Assembly: GCA_910585205.1 (NCBI GenBank)
Contig: CAJUCC010000008.1
Coordinates: forward strand, 11,038 to 75,037
Direction of reading: 5' to 3'
Source of the DNA: an uncultured Lachnospiraceae bacterium
GTDB taxonomy: Bacteria > Bacillota > Clostridia > Lachnospirales > Lachnospiraceae
Length of the DNA stretch: 64,000 nt
Shown here: positions 25,348-34,544 of the stretch, piece after piece
How the letters are laid out: each line of letters starts with the position of its first letter
How positions within the stretch are numbered: position 1 is the stretch's first letter
Made by a program: the position numbers and the translations under genes
The notes under the pieces: generated by a model
Database searches by the model: none
What the model was told of the DNA's origin: nothing
What the model saw: the letters and a program-made list of their open reading frames with translations, nothing else

Positions 25348-27363
25348 ATGGCGATCGGGTGGTATATCAACCGTCTGCGCGCGATGAGTGTTCCGGAAGT
25401 CGCATGGCGGCTGGAACAAAAGGCGGCGCAGCAGGCGGAGCGGAATGTATTCGGAAAACGGCGGATAGCGGTGACGGACAGGGTCTTTCGGCGTGAGTGG
25501 GAGGGGCTTGTATTCCACAGAGAACGGCTGGCGCTGGCAGAGCAGGCGGCGCCGGTCTGCAGCGATGCGGCGCCGGTGCGGATTGCGCTGCCCGGCGGTT
25601 ATGACTATGAGACTTATAAAAAAGACTGGCACGCGGGATTTCAGACACCGCAGAAATGGCCGCAGATTTTTTCCGGTGATCTGCACTATAAGCAGCGGGA
25701 CGAAATCGGAGACGCGCGGACAAACTGGGAGCTGAACCGGCATTTTCAGTTTGCCATGCTGGCCCGTCGTTATTGCCGGACAAAAGACCGAACATATCTG
25801 ACAGAACTGTCAGAATTATTTTTTGACTGGAACGCAGAGAATCCCTTTTTGACGGGGATTTCCTGGACAAGCGTTATGGAAGCGGCAATCCGGGACATCA
25901 ACTGGATTTACACACTGGGATTTTTGTCCGACGCGGCGCAGGCGGAAGAAAATGCGGCGGCAAAAGAGAGAATCGGCGCACTCTGCAGGGCGCTGCGTGT
26001 GGGCATTATCAATATGACGGAATATATTGCCGTGCACTATTCCCGGCATTCCTCCGCCAATAATCATGTGATTACAGAGGCGGCGGCTATGGGGCTGGCC
26101 GGACTGGTGATGAACTGCGGGGCGTGGTTTGACACGGCTTTTTACATTCTGCAGTATGAGATTGAACGGCAGAATTACGGCGACGGTGTCAACAAAGAAG
26201 TTTCCCTGCATTATCAGTCATTTTTTATGGAAGCCGTGGGGCTGCTTATGCTGCATATGCAGATCAACGGTATCCGTGTACCGCAGATGTGGCGCAATAC
26301 GCTTGTGAAAATGAGCCGTTATCTGGCAGACTGTCAGGGACAGTATGGGGAAAGTGTTGTCTTCGGAGATGATGACGGCGGAAAGATTCTGGATCTGCAG
26401 GGAGCGATGCAGCGCAATCACTATGATTATGTGTTGCAGCTTATGAGCGTGGTTTTGCCGGAACGGTATGCGGCGGCAGTGACGGACGATACACTGCTTG
26501 CCATCGTGCCGGGGCATTTGCGGGAGCGGATGGGAGAAAAGCGTCTCTGCCGGCGTACGGGCAGCGTCTGTTACGAACAGGGCGGCGTGAGCCTTTTAAG
26601 GAGCGAAGACGGCAGTGCTCTGATCGGAATCGATCACGGAGAACTCGGTTTTGGGAGTATCGCCGCGCACGGACATGCGGATGCGCTCTCGTTTCAGATG
26701 TATCTGGGCGGCAGTGCGGTATTTGCGGATGCGGGAACTTATATCTATCATATTGATCTGCAGAGCAGAAACGCGTTTCGCAAAACGGAAAATCACAATA
26801 CGGTGACAATAAACGGTGCGGATCAGTCGGAAATGCGCGGCGCGTTTCTGTGGGGGAAGCGCGCGGAGACAAGACTGCTGGCACACAATCTGGCTGTGGG
26901 AAATGCGCGCAGCGGCGATGAGACAAGGCGCCCGGCATCGGCGGACGGCCGTGCGGCGGGAATCTTATATGTGGAAGCGGAGCACAACGGTTATGGGCCG
27001 GTGATACACCGGCGAAAGTACCGGTATGACGGAAAAAACTGTCTGCAATTATATGACGATCTGCTGCATGCGGGCCGGGATACTGTCTATGGCGTCCATT
27101 TTCTGCTGGGACAGGGATGCCGTGTGGAGGAAACGGGAGCAGACCATTTCGTGCTTTCATGTCCGTGCGGCGCAAACCGGCGCGCGGCGGTAACGCTGCA
27201 ATTCCGGGGAGAAGGCGGGATGTGTCTGTCTGCGGAAGAGTCATGGGTTTCGGGTGCGTATGGGGAAAAAGAACGTGTGAAAAAACTTCGGGTTACGGGG
27301 AAAACCGATACGGACTGCAGAATCATAACGACCATACGCTGGAAGGAGCAGAATGTTATTTAA
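25348..27363 (+). CDS. Heparinase II/III-family protein (alginate lyase fold)
   Basis: A 671-residue protein with an alpha/alpha-toroid domain (about 90-380) and a beta-sandwich domain (about 400-671). Key stretches are SSANNHVITEAAAMGLAGL with N239-H240 and AHGHADALSFQMYLGG with H441-H443. Both are typical of heparinase II/III and PL12/15/17-like enzymes, which cleave uronate polymers by beta-elimination. No signal peptide is visible, so it would act in the cytoplasm. That is odd for a degrading lyase; relatives in EPS operons may act on growing chains or epimerise uronic acids. ATG 25348 is selected because it matches the common start of the EPS-locus group (INRLRAMSVPEVAWRLEQK). It is flanked by the AlgD-like and MBOAT genes, overlapping the latter by 11 bases. 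Confidence 0.85.
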   Translation: MAIGWYINRLRAMSVPEVAWRLEQKAAQQAERNVFGKRRIAVTDRVFRREWEGLVFHRERLALAEQAAPVCSDAAPVRIALPGGYDYETYKKDWHAGFQTPQKWPQIFSGDLHYKQRDEIGDARTNWELNRHFQFAMLARRYCRTKDRTYLTELSELFFDWNAENPFLTGISWTSVMEAAIRDINWIYTLGFLSDAAQAEENAAAKERIGALCRALRVGIINMTEYIAVHYSRHSSANNHVITEAAAMGLAGLVMNCGAWFDTAFYILQYEIERQNYGDGVNKEVSLHYQSFFMEAVGLLMLHMQINGIRVPQMWRNTLVKMSRYLADCQGQYGESVVFGDDDGGKILDLQGAMQRNHYDYVLQLMSVVLPERYAAAVTDDTLLAIVPGHLRERMGEKRLCRRTGSVCYEQGGVSLLRSEDGSALIGIDHGELGFGSIAAHGHADALSFQMYLGGSAVFADAGTYIYHIDLQSRNAFRKTENHNTVTINGADQSEMRGAFLWGKRAETRLLAHNLAVGNARSGDETRRPASADGRAAGILYVEAEHNGYGPVIHRRKYRYDGKNCLQLYDDLLHAGRDTVYGVHFLLGQGCRVEETGADHFVLSCPCGANRRAAVTLQFRGEGGMCLSAEESWVSGAYGEKERVKKLRVTGKTDTDCRIITTIRWKEQNVI

Positions 27364-28849
27364 TTCACTGGATTTTATTATTTTCTTTCCTGTTGTGGCG
27401 TTTCTGTATTTTCTGATACCCGCGAAAGGGAAACATGTCTGGCTGCTGCTGGCCAGCTATTATTTTTATATGAGCTGGAACGCCGGTTATGCGGTTTTGA
27501 TTTTGTGCTCCACGGTAATTACATACACGTGCGGGCGTCTTCTGGAGCGGGCGGGACAGATCGGAGATGAGAAGAAAAAGCGGTTTTGGAAAACGTGCTG
27601 CCTGACCGCCAGCCTGACGGCAAATCTGTTTTTGTTATTTTTGTTTAAGTATTATGGGTTTGCGGCATCGGCTCTGGAATCGCTTCTGCCTTATCTGGGG
27701 ATTACCGTAAAAATGCCGGAGATCAGTCTGCTTTTGCCGGTCGGCATTTCCTTTTATACCTTTCAGGCGCTGGGATATACGATTGATGTGTACCGGGATG
27801 AGCTGCGGGCGGAAAAGAATTTGATCCAATATGCGCTGTTTGTGTCGTTTTTTCCGCAGCTGGTCGCAGGGCCGATTGAACGGGCGGGCAATCTCCTCTC
27901 ACAGCTTCGCCGGACGGACCGCCGGTTTGACTATGAGCAGGCCAGAGAGGGGCTGCTGCTTATGCTGTGGGGATATTTCCTGAAGCTGGTGCTGGCGGAC
28001 CGGATCGCCATATTTGTCAATACGGTTTATGGCGATTATGAAAGTTATGGCGGTGTGTACCTGATACTGGCGACGATTTTATTTGCCTTTCAGATCTATT
28101 GCGACTTTGCGGGATATTCCGTGATTGCGACCGGTGCGGCCCGGATTATGGGGTTTACGCTGATGGAGAATTTCGATGCGCCGTATCTGTCCTGCAGCGT
28201 AAGCGAGTTCTGGCGCAGGTGGCATATTTCGCTGTCGTCATGGTTCCGGGATTACCTGTATATTCCGCTGGGCGGCAACCGCAAGGGCAGGGGCCGGAAG
28301 TTCCTGAACCTGTTTCTCGTCTTCTGTATCAGCGGGCTATGGCATGGGGCAAACTGGACATTCGTCATCTGGGGCGCGCTGAACGGTCTGTATCAGATTG
28401 CGGGGGAGGTGTGCAGACCGCTGCGGGAGAGGCTGCGGCGGTTTTTCCGGCTGCGTGCCGGCGGCGCGGGAGAACGGCTGGCTGCCATGGCGGTTACGTT
28501 TTGTCTGGTTGATTTCGCCTGGCTGTTTTTCCGGGCGCAGTCCGTCGGCGCGGCGTTTGCGATGATAAAAAGTATCCGTACGCAGTGGAATCCCTGGATT
28601 CTCTTTGACGGTTCCCTGTACGAACTCGGTTTGTCGGAGAAAAGTTTTACGGTGATGCTGCTTTCTCTCGCGGTTTTGCTGGCGGCTGATGTGATGAAAT
28701 ACCGGGGCGTCTGCATTCGCAGAATCATTCTGGCGCAGACCTGCTGGTTTCGCTATCTTGTATTTGCCGGGTCTGCTTTGTTGATTACGCTGATCGGTGT
28801 GTGGGGGATTGGCTTTGCGGAATCCGGATTTATTTATTTTCAGTTTTGA
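27353..28849 (+). CDS. MBOAT O-acyltransferase (AlgI-like)
   Basis: A 498-residue polytopic protein of the MBOAT family. The beginning FNSLDFIIFFPVVAFLYF, the segment FWRRWHISLSSWFRDYLYIPLG, the KGR-rich loop and the putative catalytic His331 in WHGANWTFVIWG are standard for AlgI/PatA/DltB relatives. AlgI passes acetyl groups across the membrane for O-acetylation of alginate. The gene overlaps the heparinase gene by 11 bases, with GGAAGGAG ahead of its ATG. It is followed at 11 bases by an SGNH protein, which in the AlgI-AlgJ/AlgX scheme receives or transfers the acetyl group outside. O-acetylation of the uronate-containing polymer is the natural reading. The MBOAT class is certain. Confidence 0.92.
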   Translation: MLFNSLDFIIFFPVVAFLYFLIPAKGKHVWLLLASYYFYMSWNAGYAVLILCSTVITYTCGRLLERAGQIGDEKKKRFWKTCCLTASLTANLFLLFLFKYYGFAASALESLLPYLGITVKMPEISLLLPVGISFYTFQALGYTIDVYRDELRAEKNLIQYALFVSFFPQLVAGPIERAGNLLSQLRRTDRRFDYEQAREGLLLMLWGYFLKLVLADRIAIFVNTVYGDYESYGGVYLILATILFAFQIYCDFAGYSVIATGAARIMGFTLMENFDAPYLSCSVSEFWRRWHISLSSWFRDYLYIPLGGNRKGRGRKFLNLFLVFCISGLWHGANWTFVIWGALNGLYQIAGEVCRPLRERLRRFFRLRAGGAGERLAAMAVTFCLVDFAWLFFRAQSVGAAFAMIKSIRTQWNPWILFDGSLYELGLSEKSFTVMLLSLAVLLAADVMKYRGVCIRRIILAQTCWFRYLVFAGSALLITLIGVWGIGFAESGFIYFQF

Positions 28850-28860
28850 GGAGAGGGCTG

Positions 28861-30141
28861 ATGCGTGTAAAAAGAAACATGGTCCGTATTTTTCATGTGT
28901 GCATGGTATTGTTCCTGTTCGCCGCCGGATTTTTCGGCCTCAACCGCCTGACGATGCGCAAGGAAGCGGTGGTCAGGAACCGGGAACTGTATGACCGGGG
29001 AGCGGAGTATGATGTGTTGTTTATCGGAAACAGCCATATGATTAACGCGGTGTTCCCCATGCAGTTGTATCGCGACTATGGAATTACCTCTTATAATGTG
29101 GGACGATACGGGCATTATATACCTGAATCCTATTACGTGCTGGAAGACGCGCTGCAGCATACGAATCCAAAACTGGTCGTGATCGATACCTTTATGATTA
29201 ACAGAGACGAAAAGATGCGCAATGACCAGATCGGCATTAACTTCTCTCATACGACGATGGATTCGATTCCCTTTTCCCCGCGCAAAATCAGAGCGGTTCT
29301 GGATCTGCAGCCGGATGCGGCATATCGCAGGGAACTGCTGTTTCCCTATTCGGTATACCACAACCGGTGGGAGGAATTGGGAGAGGAAGACTTTGCGCCG
29401 GTTATCACGAAGGAAAAAGGGGCGGTGACAGGCCGTAAGGTTTATTCGTATGACGGGGAAGGCGTGGCGGCTGCGGAGACGTTATCGGAGACGGCGGATC
29501 TGCAGGGAACCGGTGTGCGGTATCTGGAGAAAATGACGGAACTGTGCCGGGAACGGGGGATTGCGGTTTTGCTCGTCTATCTGCCATATCCGGACGGCGG
29601 TGACGAAGTGCTGATGGCGGACCGGGCTGCGGATCAGCCGTTGACGGCGGCTTTTGCAGCGCAGAGCGGAATTCCGTATATTAATTTTATGGAAACGGCA
29701 TGCTGGAGTCCCGATACGGATTTTGCGGATCAGGAACATATGAATTTTCTGGGCGGCCAGAAGATAACGGAGGCGGTCGGTGCCTATCTGCAGGAGAATT
29801 ACTCGCTGACGGATCACAGGCAGGATGCGCTGGGCGGGGCGTGGAACCGGGATTATGAGGCATATTTTCTGGAGAAGCAGCAGGCATTGCTGGAAGAAGA
29901 CGATGCGGACTGCTTTCTGATGCTCTGCCACGACCGGGATCTGCAGGTGTCGGTCAGCCTGCCTCCTGATTTTGCGGCGGGAGAGCGGAAACTGGAATGT
30001 CTGCTGGCGGGACTGGAGGATGTCTCGTATGCGGAAGATGCCGACGGTCTGCGGATCGTAGTGAGCGAGCGGGAAACCGGCGCAGTAATCGGGGAAAAGA
30101 CTTTTGTCCGGGAGACGGAGATTACGGAGAGAGAAGAATGA
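28861..30141 (+). CDS. Membrane-anchored SGNH-type acyltransferase/hydrolase (MBOAT partner)
   Basis: A 426-residue protein with one N-terminal helix (about 9-28) and an extracytoplasmic domain. FIGNSHM contains the nucleophile Ser58 (GNSH in place of GDSx), and D290-x-x-H293 in DQEHMNFLGG provides the usual catalytic Asp-His. The middle resembles DUF1574/DltD-like SGNH proteins rather than classic AlgJ; the last 110 residues are a variable extension. As the neighbour of an MBOAT protein it probably completes O-acetyl transfer to the polysaccharide outside the cell. ATG 28861 with GAGGAGAGG upstream is preferred to the longer in-frame version. Its stop codon overlaps the next start (ATGA). 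Confidence 0.75.
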   Translation: MRVKRNMVRIFHVCMVLFLFAAGFFGLNRLTMRKEAVVRNRELYDRGAEYDVLFIGNSHMINAVFPMQLYRDYGITSYNVGRYGHYIPESYYVLEDALQHTNPKLVVIDTFMINRDEKMRNDQIGINFSHTTMDSIPFSPRKIRAVLDLQPDAAYRRELLFPYSVYHNRWEELGEEDFAPVITKEKGAVTGRKVYSYDGEGVAAAETLSETADLQGTGVRYLEKMTELCRERGIAVLLVYLPYPDGGDEVLMADRAADQPLTAAFAAQSGIPYINFMETACWSPDTDFADQEHMNFLGGQKITEAVGAYLQENYSLTDHRQDALGGAWNRDYEAYFLEKQQALLEEDDADCFLMLCHDRDLQVSVSLPPDFAAGERKLECLLAGLEDVSYAEDADGLRIVVSERETGAVIGEKTFVRETEITEREE

Positions 30142-31181
30142 ACGTATTGATGATAGGCGCGGGACGGGATGTGCGGGGCGGCGTATCCTCCGTGGTGAAC
30201 GGTTATTATGAGGCGGGGCTGGATAAAAAATGTGATCTGACCTATCTGCCGACGATGGAAGACGGAAATAAATTCAAAAAGCTGGTGGTGGCGGCGGGGG
30301 CGCGTATCCGCTTTGAAACGCTGATTCGGAAGGCGGATATTCTGCATGTGCATATGTCGTCCGATAACAGTTTTTACCGCAAAGCGGTCTTTATCCGTAA
30401 GGCGTACCGGGAAGGGAAAAAGATTGTGATCCACATGCACGGCAGTACCTTTGATCTGTTTTACCGGGAGCGCTGTAGTGAGAAGCAGAAACGGCAGGTG
30501 CGGAGGATATTTGCCATGGCCGACCGGGTAATTGCGCTGTCGGACGACTGGAAAGCGTTTCTGGCGAAATATATCTGTACGGCGGATAAGATCAAGGTGA
30601 TCTATAATGCCGTCCGCATTCCCGGGACATACCGAAAAGACTATGCGAACCGAAACATGCTTTTTCTGGGAATTCTGGGACAGCGGAAGGGAACGTATGA
30701 TCTGATCGAAGCGCTGCCCGCCGTCTTTGCCAGATACCCGGATGCGCATATTTACTTTGGCGGCGACGGGGAACGGGAGCAGGCGGAGCGGCTCTGCCGG
30801 GCGAAAGGGATTGCAGAACAGGTGACATTCTGCGGATGGGTCAGAGGCCGGGAAAAGCAGCGCCTGCTGAGGACTTGCAGCGTCTATGTGCTGCCCTCTT
30901 ATCATGAAGGGATGCCGATGTCTGTTCTGGAAGCGATGTCATACGGCATGGCTGTGGTTTCCACCTATACGGGCGGAATTCCGCATGTGATTGCGGACGG
31001 TGAAAACGGCCTTTTGTGTGAAGCGGGGGATGTGCGGAAACTGGGGGAATTGCTGGATAACGTGCTGGAATCCGAAAAATTGCGGGAGCAGATGGGAAAA
31101 CAGGCAGCGGCGGCGATTGCGATGCGGTTTGATATACAGAAGGTGATCGACAGGCTGCTGACGCTTTACCATGATATGTAG
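30138..31181 (+). CDS. Glycosyltransferase, GT4
   Basis: A 347-residue GT-B enzyme. The N-terminal GGVSSVVNGYY loop binds the acceptor side; MHGSTFDLFYR, NAVRIPGTYRK, FLGILGQRKGTYDLIEALP and the E-x7-E donor motif in PSYHEGMPMSVLEAMSYG (about 255-272) define GT4. It is the last gene of the 19189-31181 operon and starts in ATGA overlap with the SGNH gene. Behind it is a 113-base gap containing the next promoter. It likely adds a sugar during assembly of the uronate-containing repeat. Donor not identifiable. Confidence 0.88.
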   Translation: MNVLMIGAGRDVRGGVSSVVNGYYEAGLDKKCDLTYLPTMEDGNKFKKLVVAAGARIRFETLIRKADILHVHMSSDNSFYRKAVFIRKAYREGKKIVIHMHGSTFDLFYRERCSEKQKRQVRRIFAMADRVIALSDDWKAFLAKYICTADKIKVIYNAVRIPGTYRKDYANRNMLFLGILGQRKGTYDLIEALPAVFARYPDAHIYFGGDGEREQAERLCRAKGIAEQVTFCGWVRGREKQRLLRTCSVYVLPSYHEGMPMSVLEAMSYGMAVVSTYTGGIPHVIADGENGLLCEAGDVRKLGELLDNVLESEKLREQMGKQAAAAIAMRFDIQKVIDRLLTLYHDM

Positions 31182-31241
31182 AAAGCGCTGGATTCCCAGG
31201 AAACAATATATCTCAAACGGTAAAAGAACCGCCACAAACGA

Positions 31242-31270
31242 TTGTAATTTAGACCATATAATGCTAAAAT
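31242..31270 (+). promoter_or_regulatory. Probable promoter for the 31.3 kb operon
   Basis: TTGTAA (31242-31247) and TAAAAT (31265-31270) are separated by 17 bases, in a 113-base A/T-rich gap between two glycosyltransferase genes. Another TATAAT at 31257-31262 has no -35 at a proper distance. Transcription would begin near 31277, 18 bases before the next start codon. I see no terminator hairpin for the preceding operon here. Confidence 0.5.
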
Positions 31271-31294
31271 AGACAAATATGGAGAATTTTTCCT

Positions 31295-32350
31295 ATGAAG
31301 ATTATTTTTGTTACGTCCGCCCTCCACGGCGGCGGCGCCGAACGGGTGATTGCGACGCTGGCAAATCGCTTTGCGGGACTGGGCGATGATGTTACGATCC
31401 TGATGACGGCGGGGGATGAATGTGCGTATCCGCTGCATGCGCGTGTACGCCTTCGGTCCATCGGACAGGCTTCCCGCGGCAATCCGCTCATACAGGGAAA
31501 GAGACTGCTTCGGATGCGGCGGTATTTTCGGGCACACCCCGACAGCAGGATTGTTTCGTTCAGCACTTCGATTAATCTGTTTACGATCATTGCCGCATTG
31601 GGCCTGAAAAACCGGGTGATTGTTTCGGAGCGGAATGATCCGAACCGGTGTGCTTACCCAAAACTGCGGAATCTGGTGTATGCGTTCGGACAGGGATTTG
31701 TGTTTCAGACGAAACAGGCGCGTAACTGTTTCCCGGCAAAGATACGAAACAGGGGAACTGTTATTCCCAACCCCGTTCGGGCGGAACTGCCGGCAATTTT
31801 CACAGGGGAACGGGAACGGAAAATAGCGGCGGTGGGCAGGCTGGAACCCCAGAAGAATCATATGCTGCTGCTGGAAGCATTTGCGGAATTCCACAGGCAT
31901 TTCCCGGATTACACGCTGCATATTTTCGGGAAAGGCTCTCTGGAGCAGACGTTAAAAAACAGGGCCGCGGCGTTAAAAACAGAGCGATTTGTAATATTTG
32001 AGGGATTTCGGAGCGACATTCTGGAAACGATAAGGACATACAGCATGTATGTACTGTCTTCCGATTATGAGGGGATTTCCAATTCCCTGATGGAAGCAAT
32101 GGCGCTGGGACTGCCCTGCATTTCCACGGACTGTCCGATCGGCGGCAGTGCGCTGTGCATCCGGGACGGGAAAAACGGGCTGCTCGTGCCGACGGGCGAT
32201 GCAAAATCGCTGCGGGCTGCCATGGAAAAAACGGCGGGCGATCAGGCGTTTGCGCAGTACATCGGCACAAACGGGGCAAAAATCCGGGAGACGTTTGCGG
32301 AAGAAACGGTTGCAGGTCTTTGGCGGAACTATATCAAAGGGACGGTTTGA
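31295..32350 (+). CDS. Glycosyltransferase, GT4
   Basis: A 351-residue GT4 enzyme with LHGGGAERVIATLANRF near 10-26, NPVRAEL, GRLEPQKNHMLLLEAF and the donor-site motif SSDYEGISNSLMEAMALGLP near 254-273. The GGGAERV start is the pattern of retaining GT4 enzymes such as galactosyl- and N-acetylgalactosaminyltransferases (EpsF, PglJ-like), but the sugar cannot be deduced. It is the first gene after the 31242 promoter. The next transferase gene follows after four bases. Confidence 0.88.
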   Translation: MKIIFVTSALHGGGAERVIATLANRFAGLGDDVTILMTAGDECAYPLHARVRLRSIGQASRGNPLIQGKRLLRMRRYFRAHPDSRIVSFSTSINLFTIIAALGLKNRVIVSERNDPNRCAYPKLRNLVYAFGQGFVFQTKQARNCFPAKIRNRGTVIPNPVRAELPAIFTGERERKIAAVGRLEPQKNHMLLLEAFAEFHRHFPDYTLHIFGKGSLEQTLKNRAAALKTERFVIFEGFRSDILETIRTYSMYVLSSDYEGISNSLMEAMALGLPCISTDCPIGGSALCIRDGKNGLLVPTGDAKSLRAAMEKTAGDQAFAQYIGTNGAKIRETFAEETVAGLWRNYIKGTV

Positions 32351-32354
32351 GGAC

Positions 32355-33425
32355 ATGAAAGTACTTCTGGTCGGGGAATTCAGCGGCTTTTATCTGAATC
32401 TGAAACAGGGACTGCAGGAGCTTGGCGTTGATGTGACGCTGGCGGCGAACGGGGACGGGTGGAAACAGATTCCGGGTGCGGATATTCCCCTGTATCGTAC
32501 CGGAGATACGAATCGGGCAAAAAAAATATATTATAAACTGATAGAACCGGTGCTTTTCGGCAGAAAATTTGCCGATTATGATGTGGTGCAGCTTGTGCAT
32601 GAAAATGTATACCGGCCATATATCAACAGTCTGATGGTGCGGAGGCTGAAGGAACGCAACGGCAGTCTGTATGTCAGTGTGGCGGGCACCTGTTATTCCC
32701 TGTATCACGCATGGAAAAACGGGACATTTCGGTACTATACATTTGACGATAACCCGCGCAAGCAGGAAGTATATGTCGGAAAGGGGCTGCGCCAGGAGAT
32801 GACGCGGCGGACGGAGCAGTATGTGGACCGGATTGCGGACGGCATGATTCCGGTAATGTATGAATATGCAGTCGGTATCCGCAGCCTCCCCAACTGCAAA
32901 AAGACAATTCCGCTTCCCTTTAATGCGGAAAAGACCGAGTACCGGACAAACAGGCCGGGCGGCAGGGTTGTGTTTTACCACGGGATTTTACAGGAACAGG
33001 ATAAAGGAACCGCTTATATCCGGGAAGCGTTTGACATCATACAGAAAAAGTACCCCGGCGACGTGGAGACGATTATCTGCGGCCGCCTGCCTTTTCAGGA
33101 ATATCTGGAAGTTCTGCGCAAGACCAATATTCTCGTCGATCAGTGCAAGGAGCATTGCTGGGGGATGAACGCGTGCTATGGCATGGCGCAGGGAAAGGTT
33201 GTTATGGGCGGTGCGTCCCGCAGCTCGCTACAGGAATTCGGACTGACAGAGAGCCCGGTTATTCATATCAAACCGGATACCGCGCAGATCGTAAGGCAGA
33301 TGGAAAACATACTGGAAAACAGAAAACAGATCGAGGAATGGGGCCATGCATCGAGAGTGTTTGTGGAGACATTCCATGATAATAAAAAGATTGCAGGACA
33401 GTATTTGGAGACATGGAAACAATAG
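32355..33425 (+). CDS. Glycosyltransferase-like protein (GT-B fold)
   Basis: A 356-residue soluble protein. MKVLLVGEFSGFYLNLKQGL opens a GT-B acceptor domain; VVQLVHENVYRPY, VVFYHGILQEQDKGTAYI and DQCKEHCWGMNACYGMAQGKVVMGG occupy the GT4 donor-domain positions, although the classical E-x7-E is altered, the first Glu being replaced in this stretch. The group is common in capsule loci. ATG 32355 with TTTGAGGAC upstream is chosen; the longer frame runs inside the preceding gene. It precedes the aminotransferase of the deoxysugar set, and could transfer that sugar, which is inference. Confidence 0.72.
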   Translation: MKVLLVGEFSGFYLNLKQGLQELGVDVTLAANGDGWKQIPGADIPLYRTGDTNRAKKIYYKLIEPVLFGRKFADYDVVQLVHENVYRPYINSLMVRRLKERNGSLYVSVAGTCYSLYHAWKNGTFRYYTFDDNPRKQEVYVGKGLRQEMTRRTEQYVDRIADGMIPVMYEYAVGIRSLPNCKKTIPLPFNAEKTEYRTNRPGGRVVFYHGILQEQDKGTAYIREAFDIIQKKYPGDVETIICGRLPFQEYLEVLRKTNILVDQCKEHCWGMNACYGMAQGKVVMGGASRSSLQEFGLTESPVIHIKPDTAQIVRQMENILENRKQIEEWGHASRVFVETFHDNKKIAGQYLETWKQ

Positions 33426-33446
33426 AGTAAACAAAGGAGACGGCAT

Positions 33447-34544
33447 ATGATTCCGGTAAATGAATTGGTCAGAGGATATCGACTGTATGAAGAAGAATAC
33501 AATGAAAAGGCAGTTTCCGTTCTGCGCAGCGGATGGTATATTCTCGGAAAAGAAGTGGAAGCTTTTGAAGCGGAGTTTGCACAGGCGCTGGGAGAGGACT
33601 GCTATTGTGCGGGTGTGGACAACGGACTGAACGCGATACAGCTTGGACTGCATGCCTGCGGCATCGGCCCGGGCGATGAGGTGATCGTACAGGCGAACGG
33701 CTATATCGCGACGATGCTCGGCATTACGCAAAATGGCGGAATCCCGGTATTTGTGGAGCCGGACAAATACCACAATATGGATCCGGACCGGATTGAGGCG
33801 GCGATTACCGACAAGACAAAGGGGGTTCTGGTGACGCATCTGTACGGACAGGCAACCAGAATGGAACAGATCGTTGCCGTCTGTAAAAAGCATAATCTGA
33901 TGTTGTTTGAAGACTGCGCGCAGTCGCATTTTGCTTCTTATAAAGGAACCAATACAGGACTGTTTGGAGACGCCGGGTTTTTCAGCTTTTATCCGACGAA
34001 AAATCTGGGCTGTTTCGGAGACGGCGGCGGTGTCGTATCGCGCAGTAAGGAATTGATTGATAAGATCAAAGTACTGCGCAACTACGGAACGGATTATAAA
34101 TATCATAATATCGTCCCCGGTTTTAATTCCCGGCTGGATGAAATGCAGGCGGGACTGCTGCGTGTAAAACTGAGCCATATGGGGGAACTGCTCGCCAATC
34201 GGAGAAAGATTGCAGAGGCTTATCTGGACGGGATTCACAATCCGCGCATTCGTATGCCGGAGATTGTGGAAGGCGCGGTGCCGATCTGGTATCAGTTTGT
34301 GATTAATGTGGAAGATCAGGCGGGATTCCGCAAATATATGCTCGATCACGGCGTACAGACAGACGTGCATTTCCCCACGCCGCCGCATCTGCAGCCGGCA
34401 TTGGCGTATCTGGGACATAAGGAAGGGGATTTCCCGGTGGCGGAGAGAGATTGTAAGACCGTGGTTTCGCTGCCGATGATGGATTATCTTTCCGACGATG
34501 AGATCCGAACGGTGATCGAGGTGGCAAATGCTTATGAGGGATAG
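33447..34544 (+). CDS. DegT/DnrJ/EryC1/StrS sugar aminotransferase (FdtB/QdtB-like)
   Basis: A 365-residue PLP enzyme of the sugar-nucleotide aminotransferase family. The Schiff-base Lys185 is in FSFYPTKNLG, with FEDCAQSHFA before it and GFNSRLDEMQAGLLRVKL after it. It uses glutamate to aminate a ketosugar. The group acting on 3-keto sugars (FdtB, QdtB) has this length and the GCFGDGG stretch. The next gene is an FdtA-like 3,4-ketoisomerase, which strongly suggests a C3 amino sugar (Fuc3N or Qui3N type). Start at 33447 has AAAGGAG 8 bases upstream. Its end overlaps the ketoisomerase gene. Family certain; C3 specificity inferred from context. Confidence 0.88.
   Translation: MIPVNELVRGYRLYEEEYNEKAVSVLRSGWYILGKEVEAFEAEFAQALGEDCYCAGVDNGLNAIQLGLHACGIGPGDEVIVQANGYIATMLGITQNGGIPVFVEPDKYHNMDPDRIEAAITDKTKGVLVTHLYGQATRMEQIVAVCKKHNLMLFEDCAQSHFASYKGTNTGLFGDAGFFSFYPTKNLGCFGDGGGVVSRSKELIDKIKVLRNYGTDYKYHNIVPGFNSRLDEMQAGLLRVKLSHMGELLANRRKIAEAYLDGIHNPRIRMPEIVEGAVPIWYQFVINVEDQAGFRKYMLDHGVQTDVHFPTPPHLQPALAYLGHKEGDFPVAERDCKTVVSLPMMDYLSDDEIRTVIEVANAYEG

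Noticed and set aside
29853..30905. 350-codon open frame on the - strand
   Set aside because: It overlaps the SGNH and GT4 genes in antisense and has no domain signature.
33228..34418. 396-codon open frame on the - strand
   Set aside because: It is antisense to the clear aminotransferase gene and is a composition artefact.
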